A stretch of DNA of 64,000 nucleotides from Biomphalaria glabrata (GCF_947242115.1 NC_074716.1:1566001-1630000); one strand, 5' to 3'; numbered from the stretch's first letter, positions 32,447-44,624 are shown. Notes: generated by a model from the letters alone, not told the origin. Translations and numbers: made by a program.

Positions 32447-33905
32447 AATGAAAAACTGTCATGGAATCCACATATTGATGAAACTACAAAAAAATCAAAC
32501 AAAGCATTAGGATTTATTAAAAGAAATTTCTATAAATCAAATAAGAAAATAAAACTAAAATGTTATTTAACCTTGGTTAGGCCAATAATAGAATATGCAT
32601 CCTCTGTTTGGGACCCCTCAACTCAAGAAAACATTAAGAAACTAGAACAGACACAAAATAGAGCAGTGCGATTCATAACAAACGAATATTCACATTTGAC
32701 TAGAGTAACACCTTTAGTAAAATCACTAAATTTAGAAAGCCTTCAGGACAGAAGGCTCAAAAGTAAAGTAGCAACTATACATAAAACACTGAACCATAAT
32801 CTTCAAATACAAAAACAAAATTTAATAAAATACTCTGAAAGACACAAAGATAAAAGGCACATTCCTCGTCCCATATGCTAGGACAAATTTGTACGAATAC
32901 TCCTTCTTCCCTAGTGCTATTAGAGCATGGAATGGGTTGCCTGAGCTAGCCAGGAAAACCAGTTCTTCTTCTTCTTCATCGTTCTCATTGTTATGTTGGA
33001 GTGTTCATATGACTAGACCAATACATGAGATGAACTGCGCAGTGGTTTCCAAATCAGGGAGCTCTCCATATAGTTTTCTTTCTATTGGGGTGATTTGGGG
33101 CCAATGTCTTATACGGGCCTCTTGGTAGAGAGAGCAGTTTTGGAGGACGTGGTCGGCATTTTCTTGGAGTGTTGGCCAGTAGTATTTACTTTCTTGTCCC
33201 TGCTCCTGGCTCCACAGGCAGAGATAGAAGAACCACCAGCTCGCTTGTGTGGGCTCCTTCGAGGCGGAGAGCCCGGTCCCCTACCTGCGCGGCGGGATTC
33301 CACAGGCAGGACGCCACATCTATTAGAATCGTTACTGAACTCCAACATAGATGAGGTTGCGTGTCAATGTGTTATGCGCCAGGAGGCCCATTGACTCCGA
33401 CTTCAGCCTGCTTTTCTTTCTGGGTGTGCTCCCATAGCCTTTGATCATCCAAGATCATCTGCAAGGCAGCAGGTGTTTATTTTCGGAGTTTTCTCTCCTA
33501 GATGAACTGCTATCCCTAGCTAACGGGTTTCATCTACCCGGGTTTAGAGTTAGAGCGCCCTATACTCGCTTTTTGCAATCATTTCCCTGGATTTCTGAGA
33601 TGTTTTTAGTAAATATTCTAACCACTGGAATACTTCACCTCATCCTCCATGACTGCAAACCAGTTGGTCCGCGGCTGTTTATTTGCTATTCACAGCTAAC
33701 CCTTATATCTAAGGGTCTTTCCCCTATCCGCCACCTGGGGACGCGCTTGGTAGAAGGTGGTAGCTCCCCCAAGAGGAAAACCAGTGACTTGGCAGAATTT
33801 AGGTCATTGGTTAATATGCATGACTAAATGCATGACGCGTAGGACGTAATCATCTTCTTTTTTGAAGTAACGTCTGTATTATATAAGATAAGAAGATAAG
33901 ATAAG
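32447..33905 (+). mobile_element. CR1/Jockey-like LINE 3' part (family F1), split by another LINE
   Basis: A single F1 copy at 32447-32963 and 33774-33905. The frame gives an RT C-terminus: LVRPIIEYASSVWDPSTQEN, IKKLEQTQNRAVRFITNEYS, then PSAIRAWNGLPELARKTS. The 3' end is GAAGTAACGTCTG...ATAAGATAAG. A one-base change shifts the frame near 32860. The interrupting element is annotated separately. Confidence 0.87.
32964..33773 (-). mobile_element. GAA-tailed I-like LINE inserted in the F1 LINE
   Basis: 810 bp flanked by a 12-bp duplication AGGAAAACCAGT (32952-32963, 33774-33785). The left end is the (GAA)n tail in minus orientation. About 210 bp matches the 3' end of the element at 37.2 kb (cysteine-rich tail, ...FISCIGLVI-stop). 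The remaining 5' 600 bp does not continue that ORF, so the insert looks chimeric. Confidence 0.85.
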
Positions 33906-34202
33906 TGTCAGTTATGTGTTAAAAAAAAGAGGATCAAATGTTTTGAGTGAAGATCGAATTGACCGAATCTTTAACAATCATCGACGCCATTGTTTTGTTG
34001 TTTACTATTGTTATGGAGAGTATGTGTGTGTTTTTGGAAGTAACCATGAGAAAAGTTTGACGGTTGGGTTGGTTGTGTATGCTGGATAGATTATTGTGTA
34101 ATCACTGGATGGTCTGTCGTAGTTGAAGTTAAAGGGAAACAACTCCGATGTTGTTGTTTTTTTTCAGATTTGAGTTATTAACATATTTAAATTCTGCGTA
34201 GG

Positions 34203-34440
34203 CCTACACAAAGATAAAGGCACATTCCTCGTTTCATATGCCAGGACAAATTTGTACAAAAGCTCCTTCTTTCCTAGTGCTATTGGAGCATGGAATGGGT
34301 TGCCTGAGCTAGCCAGGAAAACCAGTGACTTGGCAGAATTTAGGTCATTGGTTAATATGCATGATTAAATGCATGACGCGTAGGACGTAATCATCTTCTT
34401 TTTTGAAGTAACGTCTGCATTATATAAAATAAGATAATAA
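34203..34440 (+). mobile_element. F1 LINE 3' end
   Basis: Intact 3' segment from 'AAAGATAAAGGCACATTCCT' through 'GAAGTAACGTC' to an ATAAG tail. The insertion hotspot sequence AGGAAAACCAGT is uninterrupted here. Confidence 0.85.
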
Positions 34441-34690
34441 TAATAATACTTTTATTTATAAAGCGCTATTAACAAACAAAATGTAGGCTCTAGGTGCTGT
34501 AATAACATTACAAACACAAACACAAGAGCTAAAATAGCAAACTAATTTTTAAAAGTTTTAAACAGGTAGGTCTTAATGTTCTTCTTGAAAGTAGTGTAGT
34601 GTTTACCATTGTTTATTTTAAATGCTAAGAAGCATTTATTTTAATCAATTAAACAGTGATTTTTTTTTACATCTAAAAAAAAAAAACAGT
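34441..34690 (-). repeat. Unclassified repeat with ATT tail
   Basis: (AATAAT)n then TTTATTTATAAAGCGCTATT. The GCGC core and ATT tail in minus sense resemble the 3' end of a SINE such as S2, but the body does not match. Family uncertain. Confidence 0.35.
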
Positions 34691-34696
34691 GCTCTC

Positions 34697-35000
34697 CAAC
34701 ACTGAACCATAATCTTCAAATACAAAAACAAAATTTAATAAAATACTCTGAAAGACACAAAGATAAAGGCACATTCCTCGTCCCATATGCTAGGACAAAT
34801 TTGTACAAATACTCCTTCTTCCCTAGTGCTATTAGAGCATGGAATGGGTTGCCTGAGCTAGCCAGGAAAACCAGTGACTTGGCAGAATTTAAGTCATTGG
34901 TTAATATGCATGACTAAATGCATGACGCGAAGGACGTAATCATCTTCTTTTTTGAAGTAACGTCTGTATTATATAAGATAAGATAAGATAAGATAAGATT
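34697..35000 (+). mobile_element. F1 LINE 3' end
   Basis: Starts within 'ACACTGAACCATAATCTTCA' and ends (GATAA)n at 34977-34999. Nearly identical to the 32.4-kb copy, so fairly young. Confidence 0.87.
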
Positions 35001-35063
35001 TTGTTTTTAGTTTCGGCATACGTCACTTCCCTCAACAATAATGAAAGCGATTTTAGATCTTAC

Positions 35064-35965
35064 CAGGGCCGGATTTACAGCACTGAGACCTCCACAAGAA
35101 AGAGGCCCCCACACAAAAATAAAAATATATCGGAATTACGAAGTATCAGAAACTTTAAAATATTTTTTTCTCATTTTTAACGCTAGCACTTTAAATCTTA
35201 CGTCGGGTGGCAACAATGTCGTGATTAAGAAGTGTCCGCTTGTAATTGTAGCATGCTTGGAATATGCAAATACTGGCACAGCTCTGGATTTACGACAGTT
35301 CGTCTACCAAGGGCCTTACCCTCCACAAACTGAAACACTCAAACATAAACACTTTTTAAAAATAAAATATGCATATTAATTATTTTTTTTTAAAAAGGGA
35401 AAGTGAGATTAAATTTACAAGTACTTCTATTTCTATCTTCTAAAATATGGCATGCTTTTAGATATATGTATTTTTATTCATTAGTGGAGGACAAGCGCAT
35501 CCCGAAAGTCATCCTCTATGGACGGTCAACTCGCGACTGGCACAAAAAAAACTGGTCGCCCCCACCTCCGTTAAATAGATGTAATAAAACGTGACCTCAA
35601 ATCAGTGAACATCAATACTGACAATTGGGAAGACATAGCTCTAGACCGCAACAGATGGAGAGAGACAGTGACCAAGAAAGCTATGGACAGTGAAAGTACA
35701 TGGGTCTCAGCCCAGGAAGAAAAACGCACAATCCGAAAAACGGCCAGCTCCTCTACCACCGAAGCAAAAGCCACCTTAACCTGCGCTATCTGTGGACGGG
35801 AGTGTCTCTCCAAAATAGGGCTCCACAGCCACATGAGGAAGTGTGCTCTGAGATGAACCATAGTCGTTCTACGACTGAAGGAGGCCAATGAGTGGATCTT
35901 TATTAAAGCTTCGAAAGTGTGTAGGGGCCTCAACAAAAATTTCCACATAGCCTACTTAAATCCTG
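35064..35965. mobile_element. hAT-like miniature, 'GGGCCGGATTTA' family, with nested LINE
   Basis: Ends CAGGGCCGGATTTA / TAAATCCTG, flanked by GATCTTAC and GATCTAAC (35056-35063, 35966-35973), an 8-bp duplication with one change. The nested LINE piece occupies about 35486-35887. Confidence 0.75.
35486..35887 (+). mobile_element. LINE 3' end with terminal C2H2 finger (family F4), nested
   Basis: It reads DKRIPKVILYGRSTRDW, then NTDNWEDIALDRNRWRETVT and a final zinc finger CAICGRECLSKIGLHSHMRKC before stop. The shared 3' end is GATGAACCATAGTCGTTCTA. It lies inside the 35.06-kb hAT miniature. Confidence 0.82.
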
Positions 35966-36313
35966 GATCTAACCAGTCGTATAACTTCATTCTTAAAGTG
36001 GCTTAGTGACCGCCTAGTCCATAGCTATGATAGTCTCTGGGTACAGTAATATATAGATCTAAAAAGCATTAAGATAACCAACTCGAGAAAAAAAAAGTAA
36101 CATTTCATCTACACCCCTCCTTGTCCAAAAAAATTAAATAGATTTAGATCGTGCCCGACTGATTCTAACAAACTGGTCAGTGTAAGGCTAGCCTAGAACT
36201 TTACTTGGCTACGTGTCATGACAAGACGACCACGCGACAGTGTTGTTGTATGTTGAGTGGTCAGGCGAGAAAATACACACTGCCATGGTTAGTCAAGCAA
36301 GTAGGTATATTCT

Positions 36314-36748
36314 CAGGGCCGGCCCTAGCATTTGCGGGGCCCTATGCGAAACGGATCGCGTGGGCCTAGTCTGGGTAGGGATAAGCATAATGTCAAAATT
36401 ATTTTTTTTAATAGAAAATAGGCCTACTTTCGTCTTTGCAATAAATTTTTATCAAATGAAAGCGCGCAATGCCACTTTTTATTTATTGGCACCCCAAAAT
36501 GTCAATTTCGTCTATTCTTCAGGAGATTTGAATAAATTCAAACAAAGTTCAGGACTTTATCGCATATTTTGCCTTTTAATGAGATTTCCTGGAGGCCCTG
36601 GAAAATCAGGAGGTCGCGAAAACCCTTTTATTTTATATACGTTATAATTGTTTAATTTCATAATGTACACTTAGAATTAGCGCGGGGCCTATGAAAGCGC
36701 GGGGCCCACTGAGGCCGCATAGGCTGCAGTGGCCTAAGGCCGGCCCTG
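36314..36748. mobile_element. hAT miniature element, 435 bp
   Basis: Ends CAGGGCCGGCCCTAGC / TAAGGCCGGCCCTG with a perfect 8-bp duplication TATATTCT (36306-36313, 36749-36756). GC-rich ends, AT-rich interior; no transposase. Confidence 0.9.
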
Positions 36749-37030
36749 TATATTCTTAACACGTATTTTTTTCTTTGCTTACAAGAGCTAGATCCAACTG
36801 CATAGACCAAGAGATTGTAAACTTTACTGTATGGTTTTCCGTTATAGACCTACAGTTAGTCAATAAAAACACAAAACGAAGGTAGACACTTTTCTGACGA
36901 TTTTAATCGAAAGGGGCAAAAATAAACGCGTATGAATACATCAATTTTTATTGTACAACAATGTTAGTAGCACACACCTTTCATAGATATGTGGTGCCGA
37001 AACGTGTAATAGATACTGTCATGCCAGTCC

Positions 37031-37740
37031 TATCCTCTTATCTTATAAAATACAGACGTTACTTCAAACAAGAAGATGATCATGTACTGGCGCGTGTTCC
37101 TATGTTAATCTAGTCATGCATGTTAATCAGTGACTTAAATTCTACCAAGTCATTGGTTTTCCTATAAGCTATCCCGACAAGACCAACGTCTAATCTTTCG
37201 ACTCAGGACCGGACACAACAGAATGCGACAACACATGCACCGGAAGCTCAAAATTGGAACCAGTGAAATCTGCCTATGTGGAGTATCACCAGAAAATGCC
37301 GACCACGTCCTCCAAAACTGCTCTCTTTACCAAGAGGCCCGTATAAGACATTGGTCCCAAATCACCCCAATAGAAAGAAAACTATTCGGAGAGCTCCCTG
37401 ATTTGGAAAACACTGCGCAGTTCATCTCGTGTATTGGTCTAGTCATATGAACACTCCAACATAACAATGAGAACGATGAAGAAGAATTGGTTTTCCTGGT
37501 TGGCTTAGACAATCCATTCCATGCTCTAAGGAAGAAGGAGCATTTGTACAAATTTGTGCGAGCATATGGAACGAGGATTTGTGCCTTCATCTGTATGTCT
37601 TTCTGAGTAGCCTATTTTATTACATTTTTTTTTTGTCTTTGAAGATTATGGTTCAGTGTTGTATGTATAATTGCTGCTTTGCTTTAAAGTCTTCTATCCT
37701 GAAGGCTTTCTAAATTTAGTGATTTTACTAAAGGTGTTAC
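37031..37740 (-). mobile_element. F1 LINE 3' part, split by a GAA-tailed LINE
   Basis: An F1 copy in minus orientation (37031-37163 and 37487-37740), beginning with the CTTATCTTATAA tail at left. It is split by the insert annotated at 37164-37486. Confidence 0.83.
37164..37486 (+). mobile_element. GAA-tailed I-like LINE inserted in the F1 LINE
   Basis: 323 bp with an 11-bp duplication TTGGTTTTCCT (37153-37163, 37487-37497). The open frame gives FRLRTGHNRMRQHMHRKLKI, ICLCGVSPENADHVLQNC and ENTAQFISCIGLVI-stop, then a GAAGAAGAA tail. It occupies the same F1 position and relative orientation as the 32.96-kb insert. Confidence 0.88.
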
Positions 37741-37754
37741 TCTAGTCTATTTCT

Positions 37755-38105
37755 TCTATAATACAGCCGTTATTAAAAAAAAAAAAGATGATTACGTCCT
37801 ACGCTTCAAGCATTTAGTCATGCAATATTAACCAACGACATAAATTCTGCTTAGTCGTTGGTTTTCCTGGCTAGCCCAGGCAACCCATTCCATGCTCTTA
37901 TAGCACTAGGGAAGAAGGAGCATTTGTACAAATTTGTCCAAGCATATGGAACGATGAATGTGCCTTTATCTTTGTGATGTGAATATTCGTTTGTCATGAA
38001 TCTCACTGCTCTATTTTGTGTCTATTCCAGTTTTCTTGAGTTGAGGGATACCAAACAGAGGATGCATATTCTTTTATTGGGTACTTTATCAGTAGTACTT
38101 GGCGC
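37755..38105 (-). mobile_element. F1 LINE 3' part
   Basis: Minus orientation, from the GTTATT/AAGATGATTACGTCC region to the 'ACCAAACAGAGGATGCATAT' RT segment. Follows the previous F1 copy head to tail. Confidence 0.8.
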
Positions 38106-38536
38106 ATTTATCTGTTTTATAATTTATTTAAAAGTGTCTCCGAGTCTCTGTTGTAAAATCCTTTGACTTTCTTAATTCATTGTTTTATATACTTTGTTCA
38201 TATTAAATTACTCTAAACTAGTCAGCCCAGGTAACATCTCCTTCGTTCATACGTAATATCTGTCACGATTACTGTTTTCTTTTTGTGCCTAATTTGTGTT
38301 GATTTTATATTTATGATTGTGTTTAAAATGCTGTTATAACTCCAGTGGCGGATTGATAGGGTTAATGAGTGTTTGACCTACTAACACGCGAGAACTAAGG
38401 TGAATCATACAGGTCAACGGCTGTTGAACACAGGACATTACTGCTAGTGCACGCAAATATGACCAGTCATGTGATCGAAAGCCTTTACGGTCGAGAGACA
38501 ATGTGTAAAAAAGGACAGGAGAGTCCAAAGACAGAA

Positions 38537-38912
38537 AGAAACATTAAGAAACTGGAACAGACACAAAAATAGAGCAGTGAGATTCATAACAAACGAATAT
38601 TCACATTTGACTAGAGTAACACCTTTAGTAAAATCACCAAATTTAGAAAGCCTTAAGGATAGAAGACTTAAAATAGCACTTATACATAAAACACTGAACC
38701 ATATTCTTTAAATACAAAAACAAAACCTAATAAAATAATCAGAAAGACACAAAGATAAAGGCACATTCCTCGTCCCATATGCTAGGACAGATTTGTACAA
38801 ATGCTCCTTCTTCCCTAGTGCTATTAAGAGCATGGAATGGGTTGCCTGAGGTAGCCAGGAAAACCAGTGACTTGGCAGAATTTAAGCCATTGGTTAACAT
38901 GCATGACGCGTA
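38537..38912 (+). mobile_element. F1 LINE 3' part
   Basis: Plus orientation, from 'AACATTAAGAAACTGGAACA' to GCATGACGCG. The GATAA tail is lost. Broken frame. Confidence 0.8.
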
Positions 38913-39155
38913 ATTAGATCATTATACCAACATTTGTTGTACAAGATGAACAGGAAGCAACTCAAACGCAATAGGCGCCAGTGGGTTAATTAAAGTTACA
39001 ACAATCCTACGATAGGTAGGGCTACACTATAGATATGATAACCCTTTGAGTCCTACATCTCCTGTGACAGCCATGACTGGTAGTGATGTGCTTAATGTAA
39101 ATATCGGGGCCCCTGCCAGGCAAGGGGCCAAATTGGAGCAATCGGAAGAAGGCCG

Positions 39156-40064
39156 GCTCTGTCAACAGGCTTAGACATACCCAATGATCTAATAATAAGA
39201 AATAATAATAAGAAATGTACACACATTCTCACTAAGACTAAGACTAAGACTGCTTTATTGATCCTTACGGAAATTTGTTGTGATTACAAGGACTCGTTTC
39301 TCATATAAAGACAACACAACAGAAAAATACACATAAATACAACAGACAACATAAAGAGTTCATTCAGCGACTACACACATGTATCTTGGTGCATTTCATG
39401 TTCCCTGATCAATGAGTGGCGGTGATAGAATCTGACCGAGTGAGGCGGCTCTGTCAACAGGCTTAGACATACCCAATGGTCTAATAATAAGAAATAATAA
39501 TAAGAAATGTACACACATTCTTTCTAAGACTAAGACTGCTTTATTGATCCTTACGGAAATTTGTTGTGATTACAAGGACTCTTTTCTCATATAAAGACAA
39601 CACAACAGAAAAATACACATAAATACAACAGACAACATAAAGAGTTCATTCAGCGACTACACACATGTATCTTGGTGCATTTCATGTTCCCTGATCAATG
39701 AGTGGCGGTGATAGAGTCTGACCGAGTGAGGTACGAACGAGTTTTTGTACCGCTCCGTTCTTGTTTTGATTGACAGCAGTCGCCCACTTCGCGACGACCT
39801 GACGTAGTTCTGATGGAGCGGGTGGCCGTTGTCTTCCATGATTTTTTCGATTTTTCGTAGGCACTTTTGTTCAAAAAGTTTCTTTAAATGTGGTAATGTT
39901 GTGAGTGTAATTTTTGATGCTTCTTTAATGATGTTTTCTAGACGTCGCAACAGTTTAGATGAGGCGTTGCCTTGCCAACAAGTTATTCCGTATGTTAGCA
40001 GATTTTGTATGGTCGCGCCGTAAAAAGTCTCACATCTTACACACCCCTGCACCTGACACTGCAC
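39156..40064 (-). mobile_element. L2/Rex-like LINE 3' part with tandemly duplicated 3' UTR
   Basis: A 135-codon minus frame (39657-40064) encodes an RT C-terminus: NLLTYGITCWQGNASSKLLR, then RTERYKNSFVPHSVRLYH. The 3' tail is (CTTAGT)n. A 292-bp unit containing the 3' UTR and tail is present twice (from 39156 and from 39448). Confidence 0.83.
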
Positions 40065-40999
40065 ATAGTTATAAATAAATGTTACATTCCGTTTTGTCTT
40101 TCAAGATGTTTGTTTGTGTTGTTTTTTTTTCAAATTTCTACATAAAGAATTTAATACCCCTACATTGGTTTAATTGTAGCCTACAAGCTGTTAGGAACTA
40201 CAATCCAGCGATAGAATATAAACAAAACAACTATTAATTTAGATAGCATAATAAATTGAGAGAAAATAAATAGTCTCATTGGCCACTCTAGCTTTCGACG
40301 CATATGATTTGAGCATTGAAATCACCCCCCCCCCCTTCCCTCAGCTTTGAGTGTCCTCTTTTTGAGCTTGAGTAGTTCCCCTTATCTGTAAATGTGATTT
40401 TGACTCTGGGAAATACACACCAAGCCCCCCTCAGGGCGAACATCTTAAAGCCTATAATTTTAACAATGCCCTTACCTCCCCCGAAGACTTGTAAGGACAA
40501 ACCGTTTAGAAAACAAAATACAACATGAAAATCTCGTTTCGGAAACGGGTCAATTAGTTTTGTATCCAAAAGTAATGAAAAGACGAAACTCTCCAAGACA
40601 GATTGCTTTTGGAAACGTTTTGAATTCGAGGCTTAACACCAAACTTGAAGTCAAGCTGTGCACGTGGACGCCTCCTTTTAAAACATATTTTCACCCTGTG
40701 ATAACGTTCTAGCCCTAACCTCGAGCCCAAAACGCCGCTGTGGAGTAGGAAGGGGCGTCGCCCGACAGGAAACGACATAGAAAAATACTGGGCAAACAAA
40801 TGTTCTAATTGTGGTCGTTGAGGTTAAATCACTTTCACCTTAAGGTTAAAGATCACTCCTTTTGGGCAAATCATTTGGTTTTCAAAGGGAAAGGGCGGAT
40901 CCATAATTTTTGAGCTGGGTGGAGGAGTTTGAATTATTTGTGCATATATATGACTATATGTGGTCATCCCCCCGCAAATGAAGCTTCAAGCATGTTTCT
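40065..40999. other. Unassigned stretch
   Basis: Contains a C-run (40326-40337) and minus frames of 81-102 codons without recognisable domains. No terminal repeats seen. It may be an old repeat. Confidence 0.35.
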
Positions 41000-41206
41000 T
41001 TAACTCTTTCTCTCCGTAATTATTTTCCTCGCTCCGATATAATTATTCATTTTGCTCATTTGTATTTCAGTATACTGTTATGATTAAACTTCAATAACTT
41101 TTGTGTTTGATATCAGAAAATGTTATATTTGGTATCGAATTATAGGGAAATGCATTCTCTTTTTACACAACTATTTGTCATTGTCAATTAGGAGAGAAAG
41201 AGTTAA
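41000..41206. mobile_element. TTAA-flanked miniature element
   Basis: TTAA duplication at both ends and inverted termini CTCTTTCTCTCC / GGAGAGAAAGAG. 199-bp AT-rich interior with no coding capacity. TTAA targets suggest a piggyBac- or Kolobok-type source. Confidence 0.85.
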
Positions 41207-41921
41207 TTTGAAAAAGTTGTTGAAAAAACTGCGTTAAAAACTTTTATAAATAGAACTATATGCATTTATGAAGTAGTGTAAAGATAAGTATAGTAAATGA
41301 ATTATAGTCCAATTGTAGGAAACTCAGAGGTCTGCGTCATGCCCTCAGATTTAAATTTAAAAAAAAATACATTTTAGGTAATCCCAATAACAGAATCGAA
41401 TTTGCGTTTTTAATGTAGGCCTATTGCTATGGAAAAAGTTGAGATTGAAAAAAAAAAAACTGTTTTTATTTAGGAATCATTTCCTTATGATTGGATCAAA
41501 GCACTTGTTTCTTTGAAATATGACACCTACATGGCTACAAACTACTTACATATGACGAAGAAAAACCCTACCGGCTTATTGTGTCACACAGGTTCAATAT
41601 TAAAAGCGAGAAGTGGGGAGACGGTGGTTGCTTGCCCTGACTGCACGCTTTAAGTATTTACTTTTTTTTAGATGATCGAGAAAGTAGGGGGGTGGGTGGT
41701 ACATAACTACTTTTGTATTTACACACATAAAAAAAAAAAGATTTCTTCCCATAAAGAAGGTAGAATTTAAAGTCACAGAGGCAGGTCGTTTCAAGTGCTT
41801 CACAGACATAATTTGATGTGCAATAAAAAGAAAATAAAAGTGTGAAGCTACAGGATATGTTTGCCATTCTTTCAGGAAAAAATTAGCACAACATAATCAA
41901 AGTCTGGACTCAATTTTTAAC

Positions 41922-42757
41922 GGCCCCCGAAAGGGGAAAAACCGCTATTAGTTTTGTGCGAAATGTCTGTCCGTCTGTCCGTCCGTCCCGTTTAGATCTC
42001 GTAAACTAGAAAAGATATTGAAAATTCGACATCACAATATTTTATACCACTCAAAGTTCTGATGCAACGGCTACTTTTTTTTTTCCTGAAAGCGAAAAAT
42101 CTAATTTTTAAAATTAGTTACGCAAGCAGTTTTTTAAAGAGAAAAAGCTAATTAGTATGCATTATAAGTTAGACCTAATTTAGAACGAATAGTAATCTTG
42201 TAAACTCCATTTTCTTAAACATTTTTTTAAATTATATATAGTGTATTAAATTCGAATTAAAGATGTTGCATTTTCAAAACAAGTACATTACATGAAGACC
42301 AGGAGAGGCTCGGTAAAGCGCTTAGCTTCCGAACCGAGGGTCCCGGGTTCGAATCCTGGTGAAGACTGGGATTTAACTTCGGAATCCTTGGGCGCCTCTG
42401 AGTCTACCCAGCTCTAATGGCTACCTGACATTAGTTGGGGAAAAGTAAAGGCGGTTGGTCGTTGTGCTGGCTACATGACATCCTCGTTAACCGTAGGCCA
42501 CAAAAACAGATGAACTTTACATCTGCCCTATAGACCACAAGGTCTGAAGGGGGAACTAATTAGGCCAGGTTCACATCTAACTTTGCATTCACTTGCACCT
42601 ATCCTTTGATCTGCAGCACCACTGGGGCACTACACAAGATCTGTCAACCTTCTTTCTCCATTCTTATCTCTCATTTGTCTTTGATATAATTTCATTTGGA
42701 TGTTCTTTCTGAAAATATTGAAGCCTGCCTGGGTGGACCACTTCGGGGGCCGATTTT
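41922..42757. mobile_element. TIR element 'CGGCCCCCGAAAG' with nested SINE
   Basis: Ends CGGCCCCCGAAAG / CTTCGGGGGCCG, with flanks ATTTTTAA and ATTTTAA that may be the target duplication. A (GTCT/GTCC)n stretch lies near 41967-41990. An S1 SINE has inserted at 42296-42556. Confidence 0.7.
42296..42556 (+). mobile_element. tRNA-derived SINE, family S1, nested
   Basis: Head partly shortened (GAGAGGCTCGGTAAAGCG), B box GGGTTCGAATCC, and a GGTCTGAAGGGGGAAC 3' end. It lies inside the CGGCCCCCGAAAG element, so is younger than it. Confidence 0.85.
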
Positions 42758-42939
42758 AAGTTTGTGTTTCCACACAAACTGTCTTTGTAACCTTGTTGAT
42801 ATTGATTTAGCCACACGAAACTCTGTTGATTTTTTACCCCATTCTATGTGTCAACTTAACGGTACTTAACCCAGTGTGGTTAAACTTGTCGTATTTTTTT
42901 TTGGAGGGAGAGGGGGAGATTGTATAAGTGTATTGACAA

Positions 42940-43420
42940 TACGAAAGCCTTAGTCTACCGGTCCTGTGTGATGAGCACTCGGCTATGAAACATGGTCAAC
43001 CTATCCATGACAGGGGAAAAAAATAACTTTCAATGCTTAAGGCGGATCTTTAAAATAAAGTGGCAAGATAAAATAGTCAACGAGGACATGATGCGAAGAG
43101 CAGGGTGCCAGGGCGTCCGTGATGTTATCAGCAGCAAACGCCTTGGCTCGCTTGGTCACGTTAATCGAATGCCATAAGGTCGACTTCCACAAGACATTCT
43201 ATATGGTGATCTAACGCTGGTCGTCCACTTTTAAGGTATACTGATGTATGCAAACGCCACATGAAGCTCTTGAAAATTGCCACTAACAGTTAGGAAAAAG
43301 TGGCACTGGATAGATTCAGATAGGGTGAAAGTACAACAGCGCCTGGTGATTACAGATGCCCAAATCTGTGACAGTAGCTGTGTATCAAGGATTGACCCCT
43401 TTAGTCACACAAGAAGTTGC
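42940..43420 (+). mobile_element. LINE RT C-terminal fragment (F4-like)
   Basis: Frame pieces CLRRIFKIKWQDKIVNEDMM, RRAGCQGVRDVISSKRLG and SLGHVNRMP match the thumb/C-terminal block of F4 LINEs (compare CLRKILNVKWQDKIPDTEVL at 48.1 kb). Broken near 43175. Confidence 0.78.
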
Positions 43421-43601
43421 TAAGGGAAAAAGATTATATCTCTAGAAATAAAATGCCACAGATAACTGAATCGGTTGTAAAATAAAGAGATCGGGTCTAC
43501 TTTAATTGTTGTTATTGTTATTTGAGTGTATGTGTTGCAATATATAAAGTTTGGTGAGAATCTTTAGATTCTAAATGGACTTAATCCATCGAAAATACAC
43601 A

Positions 43602-43779
43602 ATGGACCTCATTCACCAATCGTAAACAAACAAAATTTAGTCACGTGATCATATTGATAAAACAACGGGGAAAAAAACTGTCACCTGACAACCATCATGA
43701 ATTAAACATGAGATCGTAAATTATATAGAAGAGATAGAGGCTAAATGTTGTTTGTTTACGATTGGTGAATGAGGTCCAT
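43602..43779. mobile_element. Palindromic miniature element, copy 1
   Basis: Two 39-bp arms (ATGGACCTCATTCACCAATC... inverted at the right end) with one mismatch and a 100-bp centre containing CACGTGA. No coding capacity. Confidence 0.85.
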
Positions 43780-44624
43780 TGTAATTTCAAGTCTCACCTT
43801 CCCCTTATCCTGGTGCATTTTTTTTTTCAAAGTTGAAAGTTGAAATTTAAAAAAAAAGTCTCCAAAATACTATTAGCATCCATAGACTTTCGAAAAACAA
43901 CAACTGGTTAGACAAGGAAGTGGGTCCTCTACGGGGTGCTCGGGATAATACCTCGCCTTGTGTTGACAGCGTATAACTAGTGGGATACATTTCAACTGGG
44001 TCTGTCTGATTGGTTAGTTGAGAGTTATTCTCTCAAAAGTGACATCTTCACCTTTTACTAACATTTAGTCACCAGGTTAAATGGGATTGGTCTCGAGTCT
44101 TTCCTTGGACGTGTTTGTGCAGAGCCAGTCATTCACATATTACAAATAAACCAGAAAAAAAAACACACTTTACGTTTCTGGTTCCATTAATGGTCAGAAG
44201 TCACAAACAATGACACTTGTATAGAACGGTCTCGAGTGTGACACTGGATAGCTGTTTCAAGCATGCGTCTCTGACTTCTCAAGCTGTGGCCTGAAGGTAC
44301 AGACTTAGTGATCCTTAAAAAAAGAAACACTACAGACGCTTGCACGAGCAGACGTGGGTACACTACTTTAGCAGCACATTGCAATCTGCCCTTTTGGTGG
44401 TGTACAAAAGTTTCGAACTTCGTCCGCTGTGTTCACGAGGTCTCCACCTTGGACGCATGCTTGTCACGCCTGATTACATTTAGTAGTTCTGTGAAGGGAA
44501 AAAAAAAAGTTGGTCCAGCCAGTTTCAGAAAGCATAATGAGATTTCAACAGCCCCTCTCTTAAACTGACTTAGACAATTGGTGCTCGTGAAAACATTTCC
44601 GCAATCCAAAAAATATCAGACGAA

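Noticed and set aside
35605-35856. Small C2H2 zinc-finger gene
   Set aside because: The finger is the end of an F4 LINE ORF; the same ending occurs at 48.5 and 60.6 kb.
42992-43177. Independent host gene with KWQDK motif
   Set aside because: It is the C-terminal block of a LINE reverse transcriptase, as shown by the copy at 48.1 kb.
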